Shown here piece after piece: positions 17,195 to 24,590 of a DNA stretch of 64,000 nt. A model generated the notes under the pieces. That model did not search any database. It saw only the letters and a program-made list of their open reading frames with translations, and was not told the DNA's origin. Source of the DNA: JABAAE01 sp905480545 (GTDB taxonomy: Bacteria > Planctomycetota > Planctomycetia > Pirellulales > Pirellulaceae); NCBI GenBank assembly GCA_943788025.1, contig CALSOR010000004.1, forward strand, positions 62,001 to 126,000. Reading direction: 5' to 3'. A program made the position numbers and the translations under genes. How positions within the stretch are numbered: position 1 is the first letter of the stretch; each line of letters opens with the position of its first letter.

Positions 17195-18490
17195 ATGCAA
17201 TTCCAAAACGTTTGTCTCGAATCCTTCGGATACGTCCTTCCCGATGAAATCGTCACATCAGACGAAATTGAATCGCGCCTCGCACCGCTCTATCAACGTT
17301 TGAGGTTGCCGCCCGGTAGGCTTGAATTGATTACCGGTGTCCGCGAGAGACGTTTTTGGGAACCGGGAACACTTCCAAGTGAAATCAGCATCAAAAGTTG
17401 CAACAAGGCAATAGAAAAATCTGGAATTGAGCGGGACAAGATCGGAGCATTGATTCACGGATCGGTTTGCCGTGATCATCTTGAACCCGCCACGGCTTGT
17501 CGTGTTCACCACGGAGTTCAGCTTCGGAACGACTGTACCATTTACGATACGTCGAATGCATGCCTTGGGATTCTCAACGGCATGCTTCAAGCTGCAAACA
17601 TGATCGAGCTGGGACAGGTTGAGGCGGCGCTGGTTGTGGGCACCGAAGGAAGCCGACAACTTGTCGAAACGACGATTGATGCCCTTAACCGTGACGAAAA
17701 ATTGACTCGCAGTTCGATCAAGATGGCGATCGCTTCCTTGACGATTGGGTCTGCAAGTTGTGCTGTGCTTTTGACACACAAGTCGGTGAGTCAAACCGGT
17801 AACCTAATCCACAACGCCACGACCTACGCCAACACGAAATACCATGATCTTTGTCATAGCGGGAAAGATGAAGCAGCCGCGGACGGAATGGCCCCGATCA
17901 TGACGACCGACTCTGAGACGTTAATGCGAGAAGGGATCGAGACGGGCCGACTAACCTTTAAAAACTTCCTCGCCGATTCAGGCTGGAGCTTGACGGAGAT
18001 TGACAAGTCGTTTTGTCATCAGGTTGGTACAACTCATCGAAAAATCATGTTGGAGTCATTAGGCATTTCTTCGGACATCGATTTTATGACGGTGGACTGG
18101 CTGGGAAACACGGGCTCCGCGGCACTTCCAACAACATTGGCAATTGGTCTTGAGCAAGGTTTTATTCAGACCGGCGACAAAACGGCCTTGCTCGGTATTG
18201 GTTCTGGAATCAACAGCTTGATGATGGGCGTTGAATGGCAAACTGTTCCTCAGCATGAAAAAATTGCCAAACCGCACTTTCAGAAACGCTCGTCGATTTC
18301 GGACGACAACGCAACGACGACCTCCTCAGAAAAAAACTGTTATCTGATTTTGAGGTTCTTTAACCCGTCTGATGATTCCGCGAACTTCACGACGCCTCAC
18401 TGCGTATTTAGATCATGCGCCCCGATTTCAGCATTTTCTGAATTCATTGCATCAAATGAACCGTTTGATTTGATATACCAGGCAAAATGA
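17195..18490 (+). CDS. 3-oxoacyl-ACP synthase III-like ketosynthase (OleA/FabH-like)
   Basis: 431 residues. The thiolase-fold triad is visible: Cys123 (DTSNACLGILNGM), His275 (FCHQVGTTH), Asn305 (DWLGNTGSAA). The sequence style (RERRFWEPGTLPSEIS, VVGTEGSRQLVETT) is closest to planctomycete OleA-like enzymes, which condense two acyl-CoA chains; FabH activity cannot be excluded. The oleB, oleC and oleD partners are not next to it. The normal fold ends at about residue 350 (MMGVEWQ); the last 80 residues are an extra segment rich in Ser, Phe and Cys that I do not recognise. The stop overlaps the next ATG (ATGA), suggesting coupled translation. Confidence 0.85.
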   Translation: MQFQNVCLESFGYVLPDEIVTSDEIESRLAPLYQRLRLPPGRLELITGVRERRFWEPGTLPSEISIKSCNKAIEKSGIERDKIGALIHGSVCRDHLEPATACRVHHGVQLRNDCTIYDTSNACLGILNGMLQAANMIELGQVEAALVVGTEGSRQLVETTIDALNRDEKLTRSSIKMAIASLTIGSASCAVLLTHKSVSQTGNLIHNATTYANTKYHDLCHSGKDEAAADGMAPIMTTDSETLMREGIETGRLTFKNFLADSGWSLTEIDKSFCHQVGTTHRKIMLESLGISSDIDFMTVDWLGNTGSAALPTTLAIGLEQGFIQTGDKTALLGIGSGINSLMMGVEWQTVPQHEKIAKPHFQKRSSISDDNATTTSSEKNCYLILRFFNPSDDSANFTTPHCVFRSCAPISAFSEFIASNEPFDLIYQAK

Positions 18491-20367
18491 AACCAATTTC
18501 TCGTTCCAGCACGACCTTCGATCTAATGAAACATCACCGTTTTCTATCTTGCGCGTTCAGGGTCGCGGGCCTGTGCATTTTCAGTTCGTGCATTATCAAC
18601 TTGGGATGTACTCAGAATTCGAAGTCGGAAAAAAAAGGAAATGTTGGTCGGCTTGACTCAAATCCGGTAGTCTCATCAAACGCCGAACAACGAATGAAGG
18701 AATATGCTGAAGCGGCGCTTGACGAAAAAAAGCAGGAATTCATTCACCAATCCGAACACATCACATTTGAAATTGAGCGAGTCTTTGGAAAGGAATGGAA
18801 GTCTGCTTTCAAGGCAAAAAATGTCGCACGATTGACAGACTTCCTTCTACCCGAATTCGCTGGAAAAGTCATTAAATCGAAAGACTGGAAAACCAAGACG
18901 GCGTCGGTCGTTTCCGAAAAATCGCGAACGTTCGATGAATCTAACGCAGAGACAAGCAAATTGGAGAAACCAGTAAATCTTGCGGAATACCTTGTCGAAA
19001 TCTCCAAGAAATTTGAATCGATCAGCCAATTAAAATTTCGGGTTTTGAAAATAAAACGCCCGATTGATGACCAGCCCATTTGGAGCTGCAAGGTTCTCAT
19101 CGATGTCGTCGGCGAAGACTCCGAAAAACATCCACAGCAGTTCGAATCAGAACAAGCGGTGGTCTTCGAAATCCGCAACAAAGCCGAACTTACATCTCAT
19201 CCTGTCATTGCTGAATGGAATGTCGAAAAAGAGATATGGCGGCACAGCGACCGTTATCTCATGGAAGAAGTCACCGAGGCAACACTGTTGCACGAAGTGC
19301 CATTGCTGGATAACTGGAAGCTGGACCTGGAGTTCACCGAACAGTATTGGTTTCAGTACGCGGTAGAAGATTACGACTTGGACGGTGAATTGGATATTGC
19401 GATCGCATCAAATCTGGCGTACCCGATTCTCATGCAGCACAGCCGCGGAAACCGATATTTGGAGACTGCTGCAGAGAGAAACGTCATTCCAATCGAAGGC
19501 GCGATCAAAGTGGGATCCAGCTTTGGGTGCGCTTGGCTGGATTATGACAACGATGGTTATCCCGATTTAATTTTGGGCAACAAACTTTATCACAACAATC
19601 GGGGCCTTGAGTTCACTGACGTCACTTTTGAATCGAACCTCCAGTTCCAACGGGAGTGTATGGGAATTAATATCGCGGATTATGATTGCGATGGATTGTT
19701 AGACATCTATATGCTTTATCAATCGCCCGCCGTTCGACCACAGGGGGCCAACGTTCCAGAACAATGGGTGAATGAAACGAACACCGGTTACGAGAACCAG
19801 CTTTGGAAAAACATCGGCAACGGAAAGTTTAAAAACGTAACCAAGGTCGCCAACGCGGGTGGCGGTAAACGACACACGCACGCGGCAAACTGGTTTTTTT
19901 ACGATGATGACGCGTTTCCAGATCTTTATATAGCGAACGATTTTGGAAAAAATGTTTTGCTGAGAAACAAAGGGGATGGGACCTTTGAAGACATTTCGGC
20001 GGAGTCTCAGGCCGAAGGATACTCAACGAGCATGGGAGTTTCGACGGGTGACTTGAACAATGACGGAAAAACCGAAATCTACGTCGCCAACATGTATTCC
20101 AAAATGGGACGTCGGATCATTGGGCAAGTCAGCGATGACGATTACCCGGAGGGAATTTACCCTCAGATACAAGGCTCATGTGCAGGCAACCGACTTTACA
20201 CACGAAGCGACGATGGACCGTTCAAGGAAATTGGTGAGAAAAACCTGATTCACGATGTAGGCTGGGCGTTCGGGCCAACTTTCATGGATGTCGACGGTGA
20301 TGGCCTGCTGGATATTTATGCGACTACTGGGTTTATGAGTTTCGATCGTGAAAAACCGGACGGATGA
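18487..20367 (+). CDS. CRTAC1-type FG-GAP lipoprotein, first part up to in-frame TGA
   Basis: 626 residues. The start overlaps the preceding stop and has AGG five bases upstream; an ATG at 18526 is an alternative. A lipoprotein signal ends in LGC, so the protein should be anchored in a membrane. Calcium-binding FG-GAP/VCBS-type repeats follow: DYDLDGELDIAIAS, DYDNDGYPDLILGN, DYDCDGLLDIYM, DLNNDGKTEIYVAN, DVDGDGLLDIYATTG. The frame ends at TGA 20365-20367 in KPDG. The same frame continues without another stop through a further repeat and an ASPIC/UnbV domain up to 21015. I read this as one gene; the TGA could encode selenocysteine. Confidence 0.88.
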   Translation: MKPISRSSTTFDLMKHHRFLSCAFRVAGLCIFSSCIINLGCTQNSKSEKKGNVGRLDSNPVVSSNAEQRMKEYAEAALDEKKQEFIHQSEHITFEIERVFGKEWKSAFKAKNVARLTDFLLPEFAGKVIKSKDWKTKTASVVSEKSRTFDESNAETSKLEKPVNLAEYLVEISKKFESISQLKFRVLKIKRPIDDQPIWSCKVLIDVVGEDSEKHPQQFESEQAVVFEIRNKAELTSHPVIAEWNVEKEIWRHSDRYLMEEVTEATLLHEVPLLDNWKLDLEFTEQYWFQYAVEDYDLDGELDIAIASNLAYPILMQHSRGNRYLETAAERNVIPIEGAIKVGSSFGCAWLDYDNDGYPDLILGNKLYHNNRGLEFTDVTFESNLQFQRECMGINIADYDCDGLLDIYMLYQSPAVRPQGANVPEQWVNETNTGYENQLWKNIGNGKFKNVTKVANAGGGKRHTHAANWFFYDDDAFPDLYIANDFGKNVLLRNKGDGTFEDISAESQAEGYSTSMGVSTGDLNNDGKTEIYVANMYSKMGRRIIGQVSDDDYPEGIYPQIQGSCAGNRLYTRSDDGPFKEIGEKNLIHDVGWAFGPTFMDVDGDGLLDIYATTGFMSFDREKPDG

Positions 20368-20415
20368 ACGTGCCTTTGGCGGGCTGTCGTGACACAGCCG
20401 TTAGACCGAAAAGCA
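20365..20415 (+). promoter_or_regulatory. Candidate bacterial SECIS hairpin at in-frame TGA
   Basis: The TGA at 20365-20367 is followed by a hairpin: stem GGCTGT (20382-20387) / ACAGCC (20394-20399), six-base apical loop CGTGAC with G in position two. The loop begins 21 nucleotides after the TGA. A lower stem pairs TGC, TTT and GG (20371-20379) with CC, AAA and GCA (20406-20415), with small bulges. These values sit inside the published bacterial SECIS rules (short stem, 3-14 nt loop, G in the first two loop bases, loop 16-37 nt from the UGA). Confidence 0.55.
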
Positions 20416-21015
20416 CAAATCTCAAACGACCAGCTTGCTGAACTGGATGTCGAGAATGGGGAATTCTGGGTCGACAACCCCTTTAAAATGCCCGAAAACG
20501 GAGACAATCTGAGTGCCTACGAACGAAACCGCCTTTACCTGAATGCGGGAAATCTAGACTTCGTCAATGCTTCATTTGCATCGGCATGCGATATTGATTC
20601 GGATTCCCGCACTGCTGTTGCAATGGATTACGATAACGACGGTGATGAAGACCTGCTGGTTGGGAACGTCGGCGGTGGTCCAATGCGACTTTTCAGAAAT
20701 AACAGACCAGTTCAAAACTCACTCAAAATCCGATTGCGTGGCACGGAAAGCAACAAGCAGGGAATTGGTTCAAGGCTGACTCTATCTTCGGGTGGCAAGA
20801 AGATTGTGCGTGATCTATTTCCTGCCAATGGATTCATGGGCAGCGGCCCTTGCGAGCTGGTGATTGGCCTAGGACAGACAGAATCAGTTGATGAAATCAC
20901 CATCCGCTGGCCAACCGGTAAGATTCAGACGGTCGAAGGCGTTAAAGCCAACGCCGAAATCGTAATCACCGAGGGATCGAATGAAATCGAATCAAAAACC
21001 ATTGATGCCAAATAG
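20389..21015 (+). CDS. CRTAC1-type protein, part after the TGA, with ASPIC/UnbV domain
   Basis: 208 residues listed from a GTG, but the coding signal starts straight after the TGA (TCLWRAVVTQPLDRK). It holds one more FG-GAP-type repeat (DYDNDGDEDLLVGN) and a complete ASPIC/UnbV domain (IGSRLTLSSGGKKIVRD, GFMGSGPCELVIGLG, EITIRWPTGKIQTVEG). There is no plausible start signal, no signal peptide and no gap from the upstream part, so a separate gene is unlikely. The full protein would be about 842 residues. Confidence 0.85.
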   Translation: MTQPLDRKAQISNDQLAELDVENGEFWVDNPFKMPENGDNLSAYERNRLYLNAGNLDFVNASFASACDIDSDSRTAVAMDYDNDGDEDLLVGNVGGGPMRLFRNNRPVQNSLKIRLRGTESNKQGIGSRLTLSSGGKKIVRDLFPANGFMGSGPCELVIGLGQTESVDEITIRWPTGKIQTVEGVKANAEIVITEGSNEIESKTIDAK

Positions 21016-21284
21016 CCGAGACTGATTTTAATTTCGCAGTTTTTCGGGTGGTAAAGCGGCCCAAAACAAAACGATAGCGGCCCATTTTGAGCACCGACCG
21101 CAGAGTGAAACCATTGGGACAATCGTTTCACTCTCTCGCTTTCGACTATCGTAAATTTGCGAATGAAATCGCCAGAAGGCACTCCGCATCCGAGGTCAGG
21201 AATTTACCCAGCCACCAGAAACCTGCATTGACCTGGCTGTTAATAATTGAGATCATCTCGCCCCACCATTTTTCTGAGGTAGAG

Positions 21285-21950
21285 ATGCGTCTAATTCTTT
21301 TTCTCTTGATCGGCTTTTCAATAATTTCATCACTTGGTTGTGCAAGCGGTCCATACGCTCAAAACGGAGCCTTGGTAGGAGGGATGATCGGTGCACCAGT
21401 TGGCGCCATCATTGGTGCGAACAACGGTGAAGCAGGTGCGGGCGCTTTGATCGGTGGGGCCATCGGTGCGTTATCCGGGTCGAATATTGGATCCAATATC
21501 GACCAACAGAATCAAGCAAACGCCTATGCCAATTCGGTCCGCTCTTCACAATTGGGGCTCGCAGACGTCATTGGAATGTCTCGCACTGGACTGGGGGACG
21601 ATGTGATTATGACTCAGATTCAAACCAACGGAGTCATCGCAATACCAACCTCAGCCGATCTTATCACGCTGAAAAACGCTGGAGTTTCCGATCGGGTCAT
21701 TCAAGCGATGCAAACGGCAAATATCGATCGCGTTGCGATACCAGCCCCAGTCCAAGGAGTGATTGTTGAAGAACATTTCTATGGCCGTCCAGTTAGATTC
21801 CGACCTGCGCCGCAATACTATTCGCCGCGACACTATTCGCCCAGATATTATTCGCCCAGATACTGTCCACCGGGACACTATCACGGCGGATTCAGCAGCC
21901 GACCTGCACGCCGAGATGGCTCATCAATCACTTTTAGCCATCGCTTCTAA
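21285..21950 (+). CDS. Glycine-zipper lipoprotein
   Basis: 221 residues from the ATG at 21285, which has GAGG eight bases upstream; the frame is open further upstream but the lipoprotein signal (LILFLLIGFSIISSLGC) fixes the start. Next come glycine-zipper stretches (GGMIGAPVGAIIGAN, GGAIGALSGSNIGSN) that pack in membranes, then a helical domain with two (S/T)-D-VI-type units (LADVIGMSRTGLGDDVIM, LKNAGVSDRVIQAMQ). The end has four tandem copies of YYSPR/HYSPR made by a 15-base repeat. Outer membrane location is inferred. Confidence 0.8.
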   Translation: MRLILFLLIGFSIISSLGCASGPYAQNGALVGGMIGAPVGAIIGANNGEAGAGALIGGAIGALSGSNIGSNIDQQNQANAYANSVRSSQLGLADVIGMSRTGLGDDVIMTQIQTNGVIAIPTSADLITLKNAGVSDRVIQAMQTANIDRVAIPAPVQGVIVEEHFYGRPVRFRPAPQYYSPRHYSPRYYSPRYCPPGHYHGGFSSRPARRDGSSITFSHRF

Positions 21951-21973
21951 ATGGATTGCCGACGGGATTCCGG

Positions 21974-23683
21974 TCAGCCGGAAACTATTTCTGTTGTGCC
22001 GAATCGCTGATCGTAATTCAATTTCGTTTTAGACCGATATCGCAGCCAACTGGCTACGGCCATCGCTGCAACGAAACAACTGAACGCCAATATTGCAGGA
22101 ACTTGGATCGGTTGGGAGATGGCAACAGCACTAAGTGCTCCCCAAATCGGAAACGTGCGGACAACCTCTCGACGAAAAAAAAGTGAAATCGGCACAGCGA
22201 TTGTTTCAATGCTAATCGTTTTGGTCTGCGTCGCGACCTGACCGACAGTTCGCCGCAGCATTACAGAAATCATTAGGAAATAAAATGGGAAGATCAATAA
22301 AGAAAAACAGCTGATCCATTCCGTAAAAACACTTTTCGAATCACCGGAGCGCAATAGCTGATCAAGTTGATGAAAAAATGGGATGGACGCACCAGCGTAA
22401 ATCGCGAAATCAATCCCCATGGCAACGCAACGGATTCCTGTTTTTGCGGGAGCGGTTTTTGCCCCGAATTCTGTTTCGAGATCGTACTTCAATTCTTCAA
22501 GAGATCGATACCGATTGGCTCGGTCTTTTTCCAGCAATCGTGTCAAGATAATTCGCAACGAAACGGGGATGTCTTCAGGCCAAGTGCCCGGCATCTGTAT
22601 TTTCGCAGCATTCAACGCCAGTTTGATCTCTTCTGCTGTTTCCCCGACCAACTCATACGGATAACGATTGAACACCATCTGAAACATGGTGACGCCAAGC
22701 GCATACAAATCGGTTTGCTTATCGACGGGGCGCTTGTCAAAAAGCTCGGGAGCCATGTGTGTTGGCGTTCCGACCAAACTCTTAATTTGCGACTGAGCTT
22801 TGCTAACCTGACGTGCCAACCCAAAATCTGAAAGCTTGATATGATTTTGGCTGTCAATTAGCAAGTTTGCTGGCTTGATATCGCCGTGCACCAAATCGTG
22901 TGAATCGGCATGCTGAAGGGCATCAATGATTTGGAGTGCAAACGCAACCGCTTCCGAAACAGGAATGCCGCCGCGTTCCAATCGGTGCGCTAGAGACCGG
23001 CCCGGCACATACTCCATCGCCAGAAAAGGCATTCCTTCGATTTTTCCAACGTAATGAATGGAAACAATGTTCGGGTGATTCAATTGAGCCTGCGCGACCG
23101 CTTCAGCCATTAATAAATTCGCCAGGTGTTCGTCCGTAACGTATTTACGATTCTGAATAACCTTGATCGCGACGTTTCTCTTCAAAAGCCTATCATTCGC
23201 CAAATAAACGCGTGCCATCCCGCCGCTACCAATTCGGTTTTGCAAATAAAAATGATCTAGCGACCTCCCTTCAAGCGGGTCATTAACAAAGGCAATCGTG
23301 TCTTTGACAGTACCTAGATCTTCCTCAATTGCAGTTTCGGTGTTGCACATTTCGTCTAAAGTAAATGGCAAATCATCTTCCATTAAGATAAACGAATCTA
23401 ATTCGTGGTTGGCATCTTGGTTAGGAGATTCTGGAATCTGTGAAGCGACAAACTCTTGTGTCGGATCGTCGTCTGGTCCAATCTCACTGTCTAAAACAAC
23501 TTCTTTCACGTCACCTCCTACCGCCTGCACCTTGGCGATCACGTTTTCGTAAAATTCTTTGCAAACTTCGTCGCCCGATTTTCTTTCACTAACGTCGCCC
23601 ATTTCAATCGACGCGACAGCACCAATACTCCGTTTAGTCGGTTTCGATTGCAGTTCGAAACTCAACGTCTCCTTTAAACCCAT
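21974..23683 (-). CDS. Ser/Thr protein kinase with C-terminal RDD-like membrane domain
   Basis: 569 residues from the ATG at 23683, preceded by AGGTG at good spacing; the frame extends further but without signals. Residues 1-140 are acidic and unstructured. The kinase domain (about 145-405) has the Gly loop IGSGGMARVY, Lys174 (VAIKVIQ), catalytic loop VHGDIKPANLL and DFGLA. The residue before the catalytic Asp is Gly instead of Arg, so it is a non-RD kinase and may not need activation-loop phosphorylation. The C-terminal 150 residues have about four membrane segments in an RDD-like layout (RCVAMGIDFAIYAGASI). The signal it senses is unknown. Confidence 0.92.
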   Translation of the reverse strand: MGLKETLSFELQSKPTKRSIGAVASIEMGDVSERKSGDEVCKEFYENVIAKVQAVGGDVKEVVLDSEIGPDDDPTQEFVASQIPESPNQDANHELDSFILMEDDLPFTLDEMCNTETAIEEDLGTVKDTIAFVNDPLEGRSLDHFYLQNRIGSGGMARVYLANDRLLKRNVAIKVIQNRKYVTDEHLANLLMAEAVAQAQLNHPNIVSIHYVGKIEGMPFLAMEYVPGRSLAHRLERGGIPVSEAVAFALQIIDALQHADSHDLVHGDIKPANLLIDSQNHIKLSDFGLARQVSKAQSQIKSLVGTPTHMAPELFDKRPVDKQTDLYALGVTMFQMVFNRYPYELVGETAEEIKLALNAAKIQMPGTWPEDIPVSLRIILTRLLEKDRANRYRSLEELKYDLETEFGAKTAPAKTGIRCVAMGIDFAIYAGASIPFFHQLDQLLRSGDSKSVFTEWISCFSLLIFPFYFLMISVMLRRTVGQVATQTKTISIETIAVPISLFFRREVVRTFPIWGALSAVAISQPIQVPAILAFSCFVAAMAVASWLRYRSKTKLNYDQRFGTTEIVSG

Positions 23684-24004
23684 CACAATACACCTGCAGT
23701 TAAAGTTTGATAAATGGGCAGCGAAGTGTTGATGCGTGACGTGCTCATAAATTCGCACACAAGCTTTCCCTGAAAGATAGCTTATTTTTGGCACAGAATT
23801 CCACATGTTTGTTCATTTGATTTCGAAACGTATAATGAGGGTAACGTTACAGCCGGAATCGGTATTGGAATTTTTGGACCAATTCGCATAATCATCCAAT
23901 CCGGTACGAATGGACGCCAGCATAATGAGAGCAACGACAGCTTTCGTTGTTTCAAAACAGAATTTCAAACCGAATTTCACCTTCAGAAGAGGCCACCTTT
24001 TCAA
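23684..24004. other. Divergent intergenic region between kinase and DUF2617 genes
   Basis: About 320 bases. It holds a candidate plus-strand promoter (23809-23836) and a palindrome just after it. No other structure or small gene is evident. Confidence 0.45.
23809..23850 (+). promoter_or_regulatory. Candidate sigma70-type promoter with start-site palindrome
   Basis: TTGTTC, 16-base spacer, TATAAT (perfect -10, 23831-23836), followed by the perfect 10-base palindrome GTAACGTTAC (23841-23850) at the expected start of transcription. It would drive the DUF2617 gene with a leader of about 160 bases; the palindrome may be an operator. Confidence 0.45.
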
Positions 24005-24547
24005 GTGCTTTCCGTCCGTCCAAAAATCGCCGAACTTTCATTGACTTTGTTCGGGCGGGCATTGCATCCGGAGCTCTTTGAAACTCATAAAAAATTTGAG
24101 GTTCTGCGATCAAACTATTTTGTCAAACTTGAGATTACCAATTCGGGTCATGTGTTTTACTTCGAAAACGACCTGACGAAGATTACTGAAGTAACTGCAT
24201 CTTCACAGCACCCCCTTCCAACCAGCCGACTGATTGACTCCATGCCATTCAACGGAGGCTACCAAGAGTCCAACAAAACTCGCGGTACCGTGAATTATCA
24301 CTCGGAATTTCAAATCGAAAAAATCGCTCCCGAAATGTTCTGGCGATTGCAAAATGAGCTATCAAAAAGCTCACAGCAGCATGGAATTATGCATTCATTC
24401 GACTCAAGCGGCCGAATTCCAATCGGTGGAATCAGCTACTTACATACCGTAGCCCGCGAAAAATCGTTTGAAGTCAAAGCATTTCACACTTTTCCGGATG
24501 ACCAAGCGATCGTCAAAACGCAAACTCGTTTCCAGATCGTCGGATAG
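24005..24547 (+). CDS. DUF2617 family protein
   Basis: 180 residues. The opening (LSVRPKIAELSLTLFGRALHPELFE) matches the DUF2617 pattern found in planctomycetes and some actinobacteria. There is no signal peptide or membrane segment. The function of the family is not known. It is divergent from the kinase gene and converges on the M50 gene; it looks like a single-gene unit. Confidence 0.85.
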   Translation: MLSVRPKIAELSLTLFGRALHPELFETHKKFEVLRSNYFVKLEITNSGHVFYFENDLTKITEVTASSQHPLPTSRLIDSMPFNGGYQESNKTRGTVNYHSEFQIEKIAPEMFWRLQNELSKSSQQHGIMHSFDSSGRIPIGGISYLHTVAREKSFEVKAFHTFPDDQAIVKTQTRFQIVG

Positions 24548-24590
24548 CGGATCCAGCCTCGATTATTTAGCTTTTTGTGACTGAACCATT

